From positions 1 through 44,398 of the forward strand of contig CAVFGN010000013.1 of NCBI GenBank assembly GCA_963621965.1: a DNA stretch of 44,398 nucleotides, given 5' to 3'. The stretch comes from JAEELC01 sp963621965. GTDB taxonomy: Bacteria > Bacillota_I > Bacilli_A > Acholeplasmatales > Anaeroplasmataceae. The notes below the pieces were generated by a model, which did no database searches, was not told the origin of the DNA, and saw only the letters and a program-made list of their open reading frames with translations. The position numbers and the translations under genes are program-made. Shown one piece after another: positions 25,014 to 34,378 of the stretch; position 1 is the stretch's first letter, and each line of letters opens with the position of its first letter.

Positions 25014-25814
25014 TTAAAGTAACATTATAAAAGAAAACGCATTACTTACAAGGTGAGAAATTGTAGATGCATAAACATTTCTTTTGAATACATAGTAAAT
25101 AACACTTAAAGCAATACCAGAAAGCAAATAAGTAATAGTTAAAATCATAAATGGCAAGAAAGAATAGCCGATGCTTGATAACATGTGAGGAAGGGCAAAA
25201 CAAAGAGAAGATATTGAAATTTGAAGTGCTGGATGAAGCTTATCAGCTAATTCCATGATAGATTTTCTGTATACTAATTCTTCAACGATAGGCGCAAACA
25301 TTATAATTGAAATACCAACAGGTATTTGATGACCGTTTTCTATCATGTTACGAATCAATTGTTCGTTTTCGCTTGTAGTATTTTCACTTACTTTGCTTAC
25401 AAGGAATGTCGCAAGTTTTCCAGTTAGTGCATTGAATGCGGTAAATAAGATTGCAACTAAGATAACAAATAATATTTGTTTCTTATTTTTAAAAATACTT
25501 GCATCTTCTTTTAAATACGCATGTCCTATTAAAACAGTTTCTATAAACAATAAGAAATAACTAAATACGTTAGTGTAAGCTTGCACTGTATAGTAAATAT
25601 TATTACTAAATGTAATATCATCCGTTTTTGTAGTTCCCATACCCAAATTGTATGCTTCTTTAAAATCTAAGTTGTGTATTTTAGACACTACAAAGCAAAC
25701 AATTAAAGATACAAGAAGTGTACCAAACACATAGATTATTAAATAAAATATAATTAAACTTAAGGGATTAGTTTTTTTTAACTCTTCCCAAAATGATTCA
25801 GTTTCTTTTGTCAT
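25014..25814 (-). CDS. CPBP family intramembrane metalloprotease
   Basis: This 266-residue integral membrane protein has about seven hydrophobic segments. The CAAX-protease/bacteriocin-processing (Abi, CPBP) motifs are intact: EELVYR (E178, E179, R183), H210 in FALPHML, and H254/N258 in SHLVSN. Family members cleave near membranes; many bacterial ones are linked to bacteriocin self-immunity or processing. No bacteriocin precursor is visible nearby, so the role here is unknown. It lies 2 bases after the rsmF stop. Confidence 0.9.
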   Translation of the reverse strand: MTKETESFWEELKKTNPLSLIIFYLIIYVFGTLLVSLIVCFVVSKIHNLDFKEAYNLGMGTTKTDDITFSNNIYYTVQAYTNVFSYFLLFIETVLIGHAYLKEDASIFKNKKQILFVILVAILFTAFNALTGKLATFLVSKVSENTTSENEQLIRNMIENGHQIPVGISIIMFAPIVEELVYRKSIMELADKLHPALQISISSLCFALPHMLSSIGYSFLPFMILTITYLLSGIALSVIYYVFKRNVYASTISHLVSNAFSFIMLL

Positions 25815-25816
25815 AA

Positions 25817-27142
25817 TTAATCCTCATAATATAATTTTGTATTTCTAAGTCCTTTAGGATAATGATTTTTTAAGTGATTATTAGATGCCTTAAAACCACC
25901 TAATACATTATTATCTACAATAATAACACCGTATCCTGCTTTGCTCTCGCAAATTATTTCTTCACCTTTTAAATAATGATCAACTCTAGGGTCATTTATT
26001 TCAAGTTCTACTTTATTTTTAAAATACATACCAAGAGCTTTAAAGAAATGGTGGTAAGGTTCAAATCTATTTTTAACAACCTCACCAAGTTCTACACCCA
26101 AATTTTTAACATTTAAATTCTTATTTTCAACATCAAATTTATCAATATAATATCTATTTTTATATTTAACTATATTTAAATCTTTAACTCTTAAAGTAGT
26201 ATTATTTTCAATAAATTCTTCTACTATTTTAATGTCTTTATCGCTTATCTTCTTTAAATGTTTAAAAGAGCCACTATTTTCGCTTGTCTTTTTAAGTATT
26301 GCCATAAATTGACCTTCGCCTTTATTAAAAGGATATATTCTTAAAGTATTATCGATAAATCCCTTTTCCCCAAATTTATAAAAATTCTCTTTTATAGGAA
26401 GTAACTCATACCCCAAACTTATAATGTATTCAACCATATCACAATCTTCTTCGCGTGAGAATGTGCAAGTTGAATATATTAGTTTACCGCCACATTTTAA
26501 CATCTTATTAGCATTATTAATTATCTCAATGTCTCGCTCTTTGCACAACATGACATTTTCCTTTGTCCACATATCACGCGCCATTTCATCTTTTCTCATC
26601 ATACCTTCGCCAGAACATGGTGCGTCCACCAAAATCACATCAAATGTGTTAGGAAATGTATTAGCTAATTCTAAACTTGAGTTATTTGTAATATAAACGT
26701 TAGAAAGCGACATACGTTCTAGATTTTGAAATAATACATTTGCTCTTTTAGAATCTATTTCATTAGATACTAACGTTCCATTTGGAATACGTTTTGCAAT
26801 TTGGCTAGACTTGCCACCAGGGGAAGCGCAAAGATCTAATACAAGTTCATCTCCATTAAAATCACAAAGATTTACAGGCATCATTGCGCTTGGTTCTTGG
26901 AAGTAAAAAGCGCCTAAATGATGGTAAGGATGATTTCCGTATTTTTTATCATTATTTAAATAATATCCATCTATATCATATTCAATTTTCTCTAAATCCA
27001 TATCAATGTTCTTGATAAAAGTATCATAATCAATATTATTTAATCTAATAGATCTTAAAGGTTTCTCTTTAAGTGCATTTATATATAAATCATATTTATC
27101 ATTTAAAATAGATTTCATTCTAGCTAAGTATTCTTCATTCAT
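25817..27142 (-). CDS. rsmF: 16S rRNA (cytosine1407-C5)-methyltransferase RsmF-like
   Basis: This 441-residue NOL1/NOP2/Sun family m5C methyltransferase has the SAM site LDLCASPGGKSSQIA, motif IV VDAPCSGEGMMRKD and motif VI YSTCTFSREEDC carrying the catalytic Cys pair. The C-terminal third (about 300-441) matches the RsmF/YebU-type PUA-like extension and its GVIIVDNN-LGGFK close. Some Firmicutes homologues modify more than one cytosine, so the exact target is inferred. The ATG at 27142 is chosen for the GGTGA Shine-Dalgarno; the frame opens 12 codons earlier. It heads the overlapping run down to the phosphoesterase. Confidence 0.9.
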   Translation of the reverse strand: MNEEYLARMKSILNDKYDLYINALKEKPLRSIRLNNIDYDTFIKNIDMDLEKIEYDIDGYYLNNDKKYGNHPYHHLGAFYFQEPSAMMPVNLCDFNGDELVLDLCASPGGKSSQIAKRIPNGTLVSNEIDSKRANVLFQNLERMSLSNVYITNNSSLELANTFPNTFDVILVDAPCSGEGMMRKDEMARDMWTKENVMLCKERDIEIINNANKMLKCGGKLIYSTCTFSREEDCDMVEYIISLGYELLPIKENFYKFGEKGFIDNTLRIYPFNKGEGQFMAILKKTSENSGSFKHLKKISDKDIKIVEEFIENNTTLRVKDLNIVKYKNRYYIDKFDVENKNLNVKNLGVELGEVVKNRFEPYHHFFKALGMYFKNKVELEINDPRVDHYLKGEEIICESKAGYGVIIVDNNVLGGFKASNNHLKNHYPKGLRNTKLYYED

Positions 27143-27231
27143 AAAAATCACCATTTTAATTATATCAAAATTATACATAAGATAGAAATATTTTTGTGTG
27201 TTAAATATGAATAGTATGAATTTTTTTAGTT

Positions 27232-27259
27232 AAAAATCCGCTAGATTTCTCTAACGGAT
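27232..27259 (-). terminator. Terminator of the glycosyltransferase gene
   Basis: The minus strand has a 10-bp stem (ATCCGTTAGA/TCTAGCGGAT, one G-T pair) closed by GAAA and followed by TTTT. Confidence 0.9.
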
Positions 27260-27264
27260 AATAA

Positions 27265-28287
27265 TTATAAATTAGCGCCAAGTGATTCTAAAATTGCATT
27301 AGCTAAAACACTCGAATCATATTCTTCGTTAAATCCCTCTGGCATTTCTACATTAGGACTTGTAACAATAAGTTTTTCTTTTAAATCACTTACATCTCCA
27401 GCTTTAAAGAATTCTACGGGCGCATCCCCAAACAATTCCTTGTAAGGTTCAATATCAGAGATAATAGGTTTAGTACCTAGATTGATCGCTTCAAGTGTTG
27501 CTTCAGAGAAACCTTGATACAAAGAAGGTACAACTAAGAATTTTGCTGTTTGAATAAATTCTAACATCTCACTATTTGTAATTTTTTCAGTAAAACTAAC
27601 ATTTGGATACATTATAAGATCACTTAACTCAGGACGTTCTTCTAAAAATTTAGATCTTCTTCCTAAAATCTTCAAATCAAGATTAGGTAAATCTTTAATT
27701 GCATTAAGTAATGTTTCAATACCTGACATCTTTTTGAAGTTAGAGGTATACATTACATAACCTTTTTTCTTATGATTATTAAAGTTATCTAAAAATGATT
27801 TTGATACACCTGGCTTTACAATTTTAATCTTAGGATAATATTTATCACCAAAGTTTGCCTTTATTCTCTTTTTAGCCCATAAAGACGGAGTAAATATTGT
27901 AGTACTTTTTTTAAGTGCTCGCTCAAGTCTTCTTTTTTTGTGTCTTGAATCAATTCTTCCTTTATTTAGTTCTTTATGATCTAACCACATTAAATTAGGT
28001 ATCATTGATACTATTTTTTTATGTATTCCAATTGGTACAATAAAAGACGGAGTAAAGAAAGCATCGCATTTATTTATTGTTCTAACATCAATCTTATAAA
28101 GTAATGGTAATTTTGTAGGATCGGTGTCATCATATACATAATAACAATTAGGATATCTTTCGATATATTCCTTCTTTCCAATTAGAACAAACTGATTTTT
28201 AGTATAATCAAAATTAGCTAAAATCCCCTCTAACATTCTACCGATTTCAGAGTGACCTAAGTATCTGCAATCAACTGCAATTTTCAT
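27265..28287 (-). CDS. Glycosyltransferase, GT-B fold (family 4-like)
   Basis: This 340-residue soluble GT-B protein opens MKIAVDCRYLGHSEIGRMLEG, typical of group 1 transferases. The C-terminal nucleotide-sugar domain has VVPSLYQGFSEATLEAINLGTKPIISDI, the E-x7-E region of GT4 enzymes. The acceptor and sugar are unknown. It is monocistronic: its own promoter (TTAACA/TATAAT) and terminator are clear. galE and a gmhB-like gene 4 kb away make surface glycan synthesis a fair guess only. Confidence 0.88.
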   Translation of the reverse strand: MKIAVDCRYLGHSEIGRMLEGILANFDYTKNQFVLIGKKEYIERYPNCYYVYDDTDPTKLPLLYKIDVRTINKCDAFFTPSFIVPIGIHKKIVSMIPNLMWLDHKELNKGRIDSRHKKRRLERALKKSTTIFTPSLWAKKRIKANFGDKYYPKIKIVKPGVSKSFLDNFNNHKKKGYVMYTSNFKKMSGIETLLNAIKDLPNLDLKILGRRSKFLEERPELSDLIMYPNVSFTEKITNSEMLEFIQTAKFLVVPSLYQGFSEATLEAINLGTKPIISDIEPYKELFGDAPVEFFKAGDVSDLKEKLIVTSPNVEMPEGFNEEYDSSVLANAILESLGANL

Positions 28288-28320
28288 ATTTTCACCTTTT
28301 CTTTTTTCTTCCTTAATTTG

Positions 28321-28350
28321 ATTATATCACTAAATATTTTACTGTGTTAA
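28321..28350 (-). promoter_or_regulatory. Sigma-A promoter of the glycosyltransferase gene
   Basis: On the minus strand TTAACA (28345-28350), 18 bases, TATAAT (28321-28326). An AAAGGTGA ribosome binding site follows. Confidence 0.75.
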
Positions 28351-28359
28351 TAAAATTAG

Positions 28360-28389
28360 AGAAAAAAAGAAAATGGCACAATTGTGCCA
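28360..28389 (-). terminator. Terminator of mscS
   Basis: The 16-base perfect palindrome TGGCACAA/TTGTGCCA is followed on the minus strand by TTTTC and seven more T. Confidence 0.9.
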
Positions 28390-28394
28390 CTATC

Positions 28395-29324
28395 TTATTT
28401 GTTTTCAATTTGCTTTGCAACTTCTTCAGTTTTGTTATATAGGTTAACATCAAGTTTACTATAAGGTACATCGATACCTGCAGCCTCAAGTGCATCCCAT
28501 ACTTCTTCAAGCATATAGAAATGAACATCCCAGTAGTTTTCAGTATTTGTCCAGCAACGAGCTGTAATCATAATACCTGAGTCACCATGTTCAGACATTT
28601 TAACCATGATAGGTTTATCAGTTAATACCTTATCATTAGCTAAAATAACATCTCTAATAACTTGAATTGCTTTCTTGTAATCAGCTTCGTAAGCAACCTC
28701 AAAGACTTCATCAACTCTACGGCATTCTTTGACATTAACGTTAACAATTGTACCATTAGCTAAAATACCATTAGGAATTAAAACTAATTTATTATCTGTT
28801 GTAACAACATGTGTATAGAAGAAACGAATATCTTCAACAGTTCCTGAATATCCTTGAGCTTGTATAAAATCTCCCACTTTAAAAGGACGAGTGCATACAA
28901 TCATGATACCACCTGCAAAGTTTGCAAGAGATCCTTGAACCGCCAAACCAATTGCTACACTTATGGATGCAATAATTGAGCCAATTGAGGCAGTTTCAAT
29001 ACCAATTAGTCCTAAAAATAAGATAAACCATACAACTTTTAAACCAATTGTAATCATTTGGTAAACTACAGAAGTAATTGTTTTATCACAATTCTTTCTT
29101 ACCATTTTTTTCTTAATAGATTTACCAAATTTATTAGTTAATTTAAATAAAATAAATAGTGCTATAAGACCTAAAATTAATTTAACACCAGTTGTAGAAG
29201 CCCATTGAATAATTGCGTTCCAAAGTGCCGGCCAGTCGATAATTTGACTAGTTTCATTAGTTGTACTAGCAGCTTCAGAACTTTCTACCGCCTCTAGTAT
29301 TTCTAATACATTATTTATAATCAT
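28395..29324 (-). CDS. mscS: Small-conductance mechanosensitive channel MscS
   Basis: This 309-residue membrane channel releases solutes on hypo-osmotic shock. Three TM helices are seen (about 35-60, 78-100, 105-135). TM3 is the glycine/alanine-rich pore helix leading into GSLANFAGGIMIV, followed by the MscS beta-domain start RPFKVGDFIQAQGYSGTVEDI and the C-terminal alpha/beta cage. The ATG at 29324 was chosen because GGGGTGA precedes it, rather than one six codons upstream. It is monocistronic and divergent from the U32 gene. Confidence 0.95.
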   Translation of the reverse strand: MIINNVLEILEAVESSEAASTTNETSQIIDWPALWNAIIQWASTTGVKLILGLIALFILFKLTNKFGKSIKKKMVRKNCDKTITSVVYQMITIGLKVVWFILFLGLIGIETASIGSIIASISVAIGLAVQGSLANFAGGIMIVCTRPFKVGDFIQAQGYSGTVEDIRFFYTHVVTTDNKLVLIPNGILANGTIVNVNVKECRRVDEVFEVAYEADYKKAIQVIRDVILANDKVLTDKPIMVKMSEHGDSGIMITARCWTNTENYWDVHFYMLEEVWDALEAAGIDVPYSKLDVNLYNKTEEVAKQIENK

Positions 29325-29422
29325 TTTTTCACCCCAAATCAAACAATACTATTATAACAATTTTTTGAAATAAAGTATGAATATTTTTTGAATAATTCTT
29401 TTTATTTTAAATCAAAATACGA

Positions 29423-29428
29423 TATAAT
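29423..29428 (+). promoter_or_regulatory. -10 of the U32-family gene promoter
   Basis: TATAAT at 29423-29428 lies 16 bases before the ATG, with an AAAGGTGAT Shine-Dalgarno between them. The -35 is poor and the leader is very short. Confidence 0.55.
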
Positions 29429-29444
29429 TTAAAAGGTGATTTAT

Positions 29445-31679
29445 ATGTTTACAGAATTATTAGCTCCAGCAGGAGATTTTGAATGCTTAAAACAAGCCTT
29501 ATATAATGGTGCAGATGCAATATATCTTGCGACCGAACGATTCGGAGCTCGTGCTTATGCAAAGAACTTAAGTCTTGATGAATTAGCTAAAGGTTTAAAA
29601 TTAGCTCATGAAATAAATAAAAAGATTTATGTTACGGTTAACACAGAACTAAAAGAAAGCGAAATTGAAGATTGCAAGAATTATGTTAAAGAATTACATG
29701 CGCTTGGAGTTGACGGCGTTATAGCCGCAGATTTTTCAATTATAAACTTTATTATTAATCATTGTCCTGGTATGGAAGCTCATATCTCTACTCAAGTTGG
29801 ATTAAAAGATTTAAATGATGTCTACTTCTTTGATCGCCTTGGTGCTAAACGTTGTGTATTAGCTCGTGAAGTAAGTTTTGAAGAAATTAAACACATTAAA
29901 AATTCTACTTCCATGCCTCTTGAAATATTTGCACACGGAGCTTTATGTGTATCATATAGTGGTGGATGTTTATTCTCTTCTATGTTAACACTTAGAAGTG
30001 GTAATAGAGGTAGATGTGCACAAAATTGTCGTAGAAACTATAAGCTTTATAAAGATGACGAACTTGTTGAAGAAGGTTTCCATTTATCAATGCGCGATCT
30101 TAATACTTCTTCTAATCTTTCTGATTTAAAAGAAATCGGTGTTGATTCTTTAAAGATTGAAGGAAGAATGAAAGAACCTGAATATGTTAAAATGGTTGTA
30201 AGTGAATATAGAAAAAAACTTGATAATAAAGACTATAACCCTAAAAATCTTGATACTATATTCCATAGAAACTATACTAAAGGTTTTTTATTCAACGAAG
30301 ACAGAGGTCAAATTGTAGATATTACTAAGAAAAATAATGAGGGCGCATTAATCGGTGAAATCGATAAAAAAGTAGGTAAACTTACAAAAGTTAAATTATC
30401 TAGAAATCTACAAATAAAAGATAGAATCAGAATCGAAGGCGGAAATAATGGTGAAGATTATTTCTTTACTGTTGATTCAATGTTCGATTTGAAAAATAAT
30501 GAAATTGAAAGATCAAAAGATGTTTGCTTACTTAATATATTTAAAGATTTGACGCCTGGTTCTAAGATTTATAAGATGATCGATTCTTCTATCGATTTAT
30601 CAATTACAAACGAATTTAAGCGACCTATTACAATTGATGTTTATGGCTCTGTCAATAAGCCGCTTGAATTAGTTGTTACAATTAATGCTCAAACTTTTAA
30701 AGGTCAAAGTTCTTCTAACTTTGATGCTGCTTCAAAAAGACCGATTGATGACGAAACTTTAATAAAACAATTATCTAAGTTAAATGAAACTTCGCTTTAT
30801 TTAGACAAAATAAACAATCACTTAATTGGTGATTTATTCATGCCTATTGCATCAATTAATGAAGCTAGAAGAAATTTAGTAGATGATATTGAAGACTACT
30901 ATCAAGGTAAACGTAATAATTTTATATCTAGTGAAGAATTAACCGAGTTTACCTACGAAATCAAGGAGAACGTCTTAGCAGCATTTTGTACTACAGAAGA
31001 ACAATACGAAGCTTGTATTGAAGAAGGTTTAGATAATATATACTTTAAAAACTACTCTCCTTATGTTGATGCAAAATATGATGAAAAACATGGTCTAATT
31101 CTTGTTGGATCATACGGTGGAATATATCACTATAAAAATGAAGAAAACACTATTGTTAGTGATTATTCATTTAATGTATGTAATAGTGAGTCAATTTACT
31201 ATTTACACAAAGAGGGTGTAGATATTATTACATTATCACTTGAAATGTCTCAAAATGAAATATCTAATGTATATAATTCATATATTAATAAATATAAAAC
31301 AAATCCAAATCTTGAGATTACGGTATACGGACACCAAAATCTTATGACATTAAAATATTGTCCTTTAAAACGTTACGGTGAATGCGGTAAATGTATGAAT
31401 CATAAATACGACTTAGAAGATTCATATTCTAAATTTCCTACTTCAAGAAAAAATTGTATTACCCATATCTATAATGATAAAGCTTTAAATTTAATTGATG
31501 ATTTGAATCAAATTAAACCATTTACAAACAGATTTAGATTACAATTTACTATTGAATCTAAAGAGAAAACAAAAGAAATAATTAGACAATTTAAAGATAA
31601 ATTATTTAATAACTCTACTCGTTCTTATTTTAATAATAAAACTAATACTAGAGGATATTTTAAACGTGAAATATTATAA
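29445..31679 (+). CDS. Peptidase U32 family protein, RlhA-like (DUF3656)
   Basis: This 744-residue protein has the U32 barrel first: LLAPAGDFECLKQALYNGADAIYL (about 4-27) and the Cys/Gly block SGGCLFSSMLTLRSGNRGRC-x3-C (about 170-195) that binds an iron-sulfur cluster in relatives. A DUF3656-like middle part and a further Cys-rich block YCPLKRYGECGKC (about 640) follow. RlhA of E. coli hydroxylates C2501 of 23S rRNA, and U32 relatives act as RNA hydroxylases rather than proteases. This protein most resembles RlhA in layout but is somewhat longer. The ATG is preferred over a GTG three codons upstream because of the AAAGGTGAT site. Confidence 0.88.
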   Translation: MFTELLAPAGDFECLKQALYNGADAIYLATERFGARAYAKNLSLDELAKGLKLAHEINKKIYVTVNTELKESEIEDCKNYVKELHALGVDGVIAADFSIINFIINHCPGMEAHISTQVGLKDLNDVYFFDRLGAKRCVLAREVSFEEIKHIKNSTSMPLEIFAHGALCVSYSGGCLFSSMLTLRSGNRGRCAQNCRRNYKLYKDDELVEEGFHLSMRDLNTSSNLSDLKEIGVDSLKIEGRMKEPEYVKMVVSEYRKKLDNKDYNPKNLDTIFHRNYTKGFLFNEDRGQIVDITKKNNEGALIGEIDKKVGKLTKVKLSRNLQIKDRIRIEGGNNGEDYFFTVDSMFDLKNNEIERSKDVCLLNIFKDLTPGSKIYKMIDSSIDLSITNEFKRPITIDVYGSVNKPLELVVTINAQTFKGQSSSNFDAASKRPIDDETLIKQLSKLNETSLYLDKINNHLIGDLFMPIASINEARRNLVDDIEDYYQGKRNNFISSEELTEFTYEIKENVLAAFCTTEEQYEACIEEGLDNIYFKNYSPYVDAKYDEKHGLILVGSYGGIYHYKNEENTIVSDYSFNVCNSESIYYLHKEGVDIITLSLEMSQNEISNVYNSYINKYKTNPNLEITVYGHQNLMTLKYCPLKRYGECGKCMNHKYDLEDSYSKFPTSRKNCITHIYNDKALNLIDDLNQIKPFTNRFRLQFTIESKEKTKEIIRQFKDKLFNNSTRSYFNNKTNTRGYFKREIL

Positions 31680-31681
31680 TC

Positions 31682-31705
31682 AAGCACCTTCGGGTGCTTT
31701 TTTTT
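31682..31705 (+). terminator. Terminator of the U32-family gene
   Basis: A perfect 7-bp stem (AAGCACC/GGTGCTT) closed by a stable TTCG tetraloop, followed by a run of eight T counted from the end of the stem. Confidence 0.95.
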
Positions 31706-31709
31706 ATTT

Positions 31710-31743
31710 AAAAAAGTTCTCTAACCAATATAGATTAAAGAAC
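31710..31743 (-). terminator. Terminator of galE
   Basis: The minus strand has an 11-bp stem (GTTCTTTAATC/GGTTAGAGAAC, two G-T pairs) with a 6-nt loop followed by TTTTTT. Confidence 0.85.
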
Positions 31744-31764
31744 AATAATTATATTTAATTTCTT

Positions 31765-32787
31765 TTACTTCTTCGTGTTATATCCATCTGGATTATTTTT
31801 TTGCCAATTCCACGAATCACGAGCCATGTCGTTTATATCATACTTTGCTTTAAAACCTAATTCTTTATAAGCTTTATCAACTTTTGTATAGTTAGCTTTG
31901 ATGTCTCCGCTTCTTCTAGGTCCAATTTTATAAGGGATAGGTGAACCATATGCACGCTCAAAGGCATGAAGTACATCAAATACACTTGAACCTTTGCCTG
32001 TACCAAGATTATAAATTACGAGACCTGATTTTTCTTTTAGTTTATTAATTGCAAGCACATGTCCATGTGCTAAATCACAAACGTGAATATAATCTCTAAT
32101 ACATGTACCGTCTTCTGTTTCGTAATCTGTACCAAATATAGTTAATTCTTTACGTTTTCCAACCATAACTTGCGTAATATAAGGAGCTAAATTATTAGGA
32201 ATTCCATTAGGATCTTCACCAATTAAGCCACTAGGATGGGCACCGATAGGATTAAAATATCTTAAAATCGCAATGTTGAAATTTTTTTCTGCATTGTATA
32301 AATCCATTAAAATTTGTTCAATAAATAACTTCGTTGTACCATATGGGTTAGTTGTACCACCAGTTTTAAAAGTTTCATCAACAGGTACACTTACAGGGTC
32401 TCCGTAAACGGTTGCACTCGAAGAAAAGATAAAGTTATATACTTTATATTTTTTCATCACATTTAAGACATTGATTGCACCCGAAATATTATTATTATAA
32501 TATTCAAGAGGTTTTACTACACTCTCTCCTACAGCCTTAAGTCCTGCAAAATTAATTACAACATCAATTTCGTAGTCTTTAAATACTTGATCTAATTTTT
32601 CTACATCTAGGATATCACCTTTAATAAAGATAGGACGAACGCCTGTAATTTGTTCAATTCTATCAATAACAACAACATTAGAATTTGATAAATTATCGTA
32701 GATAATGCACGTGTATCCATTATTAATTAATTCGACAGTTGTATGTGAGCCAATGTACCCTGCTCCTCCTAGAACTAAAACGTTCAT
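31765..32787 (-). CDS. galE: UDP-glucose 4-epimerase GalE
   Basis: GalE is an NAD-dependent epimerase interconverting UDP-glucose and UDP-galactose. The 340 residues show the Rossmann loop GGAGYIGSHT at the N-terminus, the catalytic Ser/Thr in FSSSATVYG, YGTTK with the Tyr-x3-Lys pair, and RYFNPIGAHPSG. It is complete. Its ATG directly follows the gmhB-like stop (TAAATG), with GGAGGAAA inside the last codons of that gene, so the two are coupled. Without other Leloir genes nearby it most likely supplies UDP-galactose for surface glycans. Confidence 0.96.
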   Translation of the reverse strand: MNVLVLGGAGYIGSHTTVELINNGYTCIIYDNLSNSNVVVIDRIEQITGVRPIFIKGDILDVEKLDQVFKDYEIDVVINFAGLKAVGESVVKPLEYYNNNISGAINVLNVMKKYKVYNFIFSSSATVYGDPVSVPVDETFKTGGTTNPYGTTKLFIEQILMDLYNAEKNFNIAILRYFNPIGAHPSGLIGEDPNGIPNNLAPYITQVMVGKRKELTIFGTDYETEDGTCIRDYIHVCDLAHGHVLAINKLKEKSGLVIYNLGTGKGSSVFDVLHAFERAYGSPIPYKIGPRRSGDIKANYTKVDKAYKELGFKAKYDINDMARDSWNWQKNNPDGYNTKK

Positions 32788-33291
32788 TTAAATTTCCTCC
32801 AATGAATTTACAATTGTAAAGTCAAAATCTCTTTCCTTCACAGGATTTTCTGCTTGTAAGAAATAAATTTTCTTTAGTCCGGCCGCATGGTAAGCATCGA
32901 TATCAGACATTTTATCTCCAACTGCTATACTCATCTTTACACTTGCATCAAAATCTTGTATTGCTTGTAAGATCATACCTGGTTTTGGTTTATGGCAAGA
33001 ACAGTTATCACTATCACGATGCGGACAAACATAAGTCTTATCAATAAAAACCTCACGTTTTTTACATTCATCTATCATATAATAAGTTATATTTTTATAC
33101 TGTTCTATAGAAAATAATCGTTTAGCTATACCTGATTGGTTAGAACATATAACTATTTTAAATCCCTTTTTTTGAAATTTTTTACACATTTCAAAAAATC
33201 CAGGTGTAAATGTGAAATCTTCTTCTTTGTAAACGTCGCCGTATTCATTGTTTACAACGCCGTCTCGGTCTAAAATCAATAATTTTTGCAT
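32788..33291 (-). CDS. HAD-IIIA phosphatase, GmhB-like
   Basis: This 167-residue HAD hydrolase has motif I LDRDGVV (nucleophile Asp), motif II CSNQSG, the zinc loop CPHRDSDNCSCHKPKPGM (Cys/His ligands) and motif IV VGDKMSDIDA. This zinc loop marks the group of D-glycero-D-manno-heptose 1,7-bisphosphate phosphatases and histidinol phosphatases. In a Gram-positive host the product might be for GDP-heptose or another sugar, or the enzyme may have a different sugar-bisphosphate substrate. It precedes galE in the same transcript; the likely promoter is TTGATA-18-TAAAAT around 33330-33365. Confidence 0.88.
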   Translation of the reverse strand: MQKLLILDRDGVVNNEYGDVYKEEDFTFTPGFFEMCKKFQKKGFKIVICSNQSGIAKRLFSIEQYKNITYYMIDECKKREVFIDKTYVCPHRDSDNCSCHKPKPGMILQAIQDFDASVKMSIAVGDKMSDIDAYHAAGLKKIYFLQAENPVKERDFDFTIVNSLEEI

Positions 33292-33376
33292 ATTACCTCG
33301 ACATAATACGAAGGCTTTATCCTTCTAAATTTTATATATTTTATCATTTTTTTATAGATTATATCAATAATAAATT

Positions 33377-34318
33377 TTATTCATTGTTTGAATTAAATTC
33401 ATTTTGCTTATTTGATTCATTATATTCCTTACGTTTCATATTAAGCAAAGGATAATCCTTAGAACAATAAACAACAAATGCTCTTATAGAATAACAAACT
33501 ATCAAAATAAGAAAAGGAATAAAATATGTACCTAAGATAAATAAAGAAACTTCTGACAAATGCTTAAAATTTGGGCCTAAATTGTAGTTATATCTAGAAA
33601 TTAAAGCAACAAAAATAGAAACACTAATCCATAGAAATGCACATAAAATCAGTTTTTTACAATTTTTAGTAAAAATTGAACCTAATAAGTGAGTTATGGT
33701 AATAAAAATTCCAGATACAATAAGTAAGACTAAAGTACCTTTGTTTATCCAAACTAAATATCCTTTAATACTTGGAATTATATTCTCACTTGCTAAAAAT
33801 TTCGCATGAATTAAACAAACTAGAACACCACTCCATATAAGAGATGGTGTTAACAATAGAGAAATTTCTTTATATGTATTTTTTTCTTTTAAATCAGTAA
33901 ATATAAGTTTATAACAAACTTTAAGTAAACATATTAATGTTAAAAACAAAAGATAACCTAAAATAGAACTAATTATAAAGTAATGAAATACTTTATGATA
34001 TCCTTTAGGCAAAAAATTTATTTTATTAGTAGTAATCAGTAAAAGTGTTATTACAACTAACGAAACAACAATAAATGTTTCTATTAAAACGGTGTCTATA
34101 AATGCATCTTTTGTTTTTGGCACTTTTCCAAGCAGATAAGCGCTAGTTAAACATATAATTGCAAGTACAAGTGGTACGTAAAACGTTTTTATGATATTTG
34201 TATAACTAGATAAAAGCCAAACTCCTTCTACCTCTCTACGTGAAACGAAAAAAACAATACCAAGAAATCCACAAACAAATATCCAAAACATATTAACAAA
34301 TAAAAAGTTTTTCTTCAT
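33377..34318 (-). CDS. Hypothetical polytopic membrane protein
   Basis: I do not recognise this 313-residue protein. It has about eight hydrophobic segments spread over the length, short loops, and a polar Asn/Glu/Lys-rich tail (about 290-313) on the presumed cytoplasmic side. No catalytic or transporter motif is visible. It has its own extended -10 promoter (TGCTATAAT about 30 bases before the ATG) and a GAGGGTG ribosome binding site. It follows the GH3 gene by 60 bases, but the separate promoter argues against a strict operon. Confidence 0.7.
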   Translation of the reverse strand: MKKNFLFVNMFWIFVCGFLGIVFFVSRREVEGVWLLSSYTNIIKTFYVPLVLAIICLTSAYLLGKVPKTKDAFIDTVLIETFIVVSLVVITLLLITTNKINFLPKGYHKVFHYFIISSILGYLLFLTLICLLKVCYKLIFTDLKEKNTYKEISLLLTPSLIWSGVLVCLIHAKFLASENIIPSIKGYLVWINKGTLVLLIVSGIFITITHLLGSIFTKNCKKLILCAFLWISVSIFVALISRYNYNLGPNFKHLSEVSLFILGTYFIPFLILIVCYSIRAFVVYCSKDYPLLNMKRKEYNESNKQNEFNSNNE

Positions 34319-34378
34319 TTGCGCACCCTCTTTTCGATGTATTATAGCATTTTAGTTATTATTTGTCTTTATCATTTT

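Noticed and set aside
25014..25814. CPBP protease as part of a bacteriocin or abortive-infection locus
   Set aside because: Motifs are intact but no precursor peptide, exporter or immunity partner lies next to it; the neighbours are RNA-modification and Nudix genes.
28322..28528. 68-codon minus-strand ORF at the end of mscS
   Set aside because: It overlaps mscS in another frame and crosses its terminator; no ribosome binding site or family likeness.
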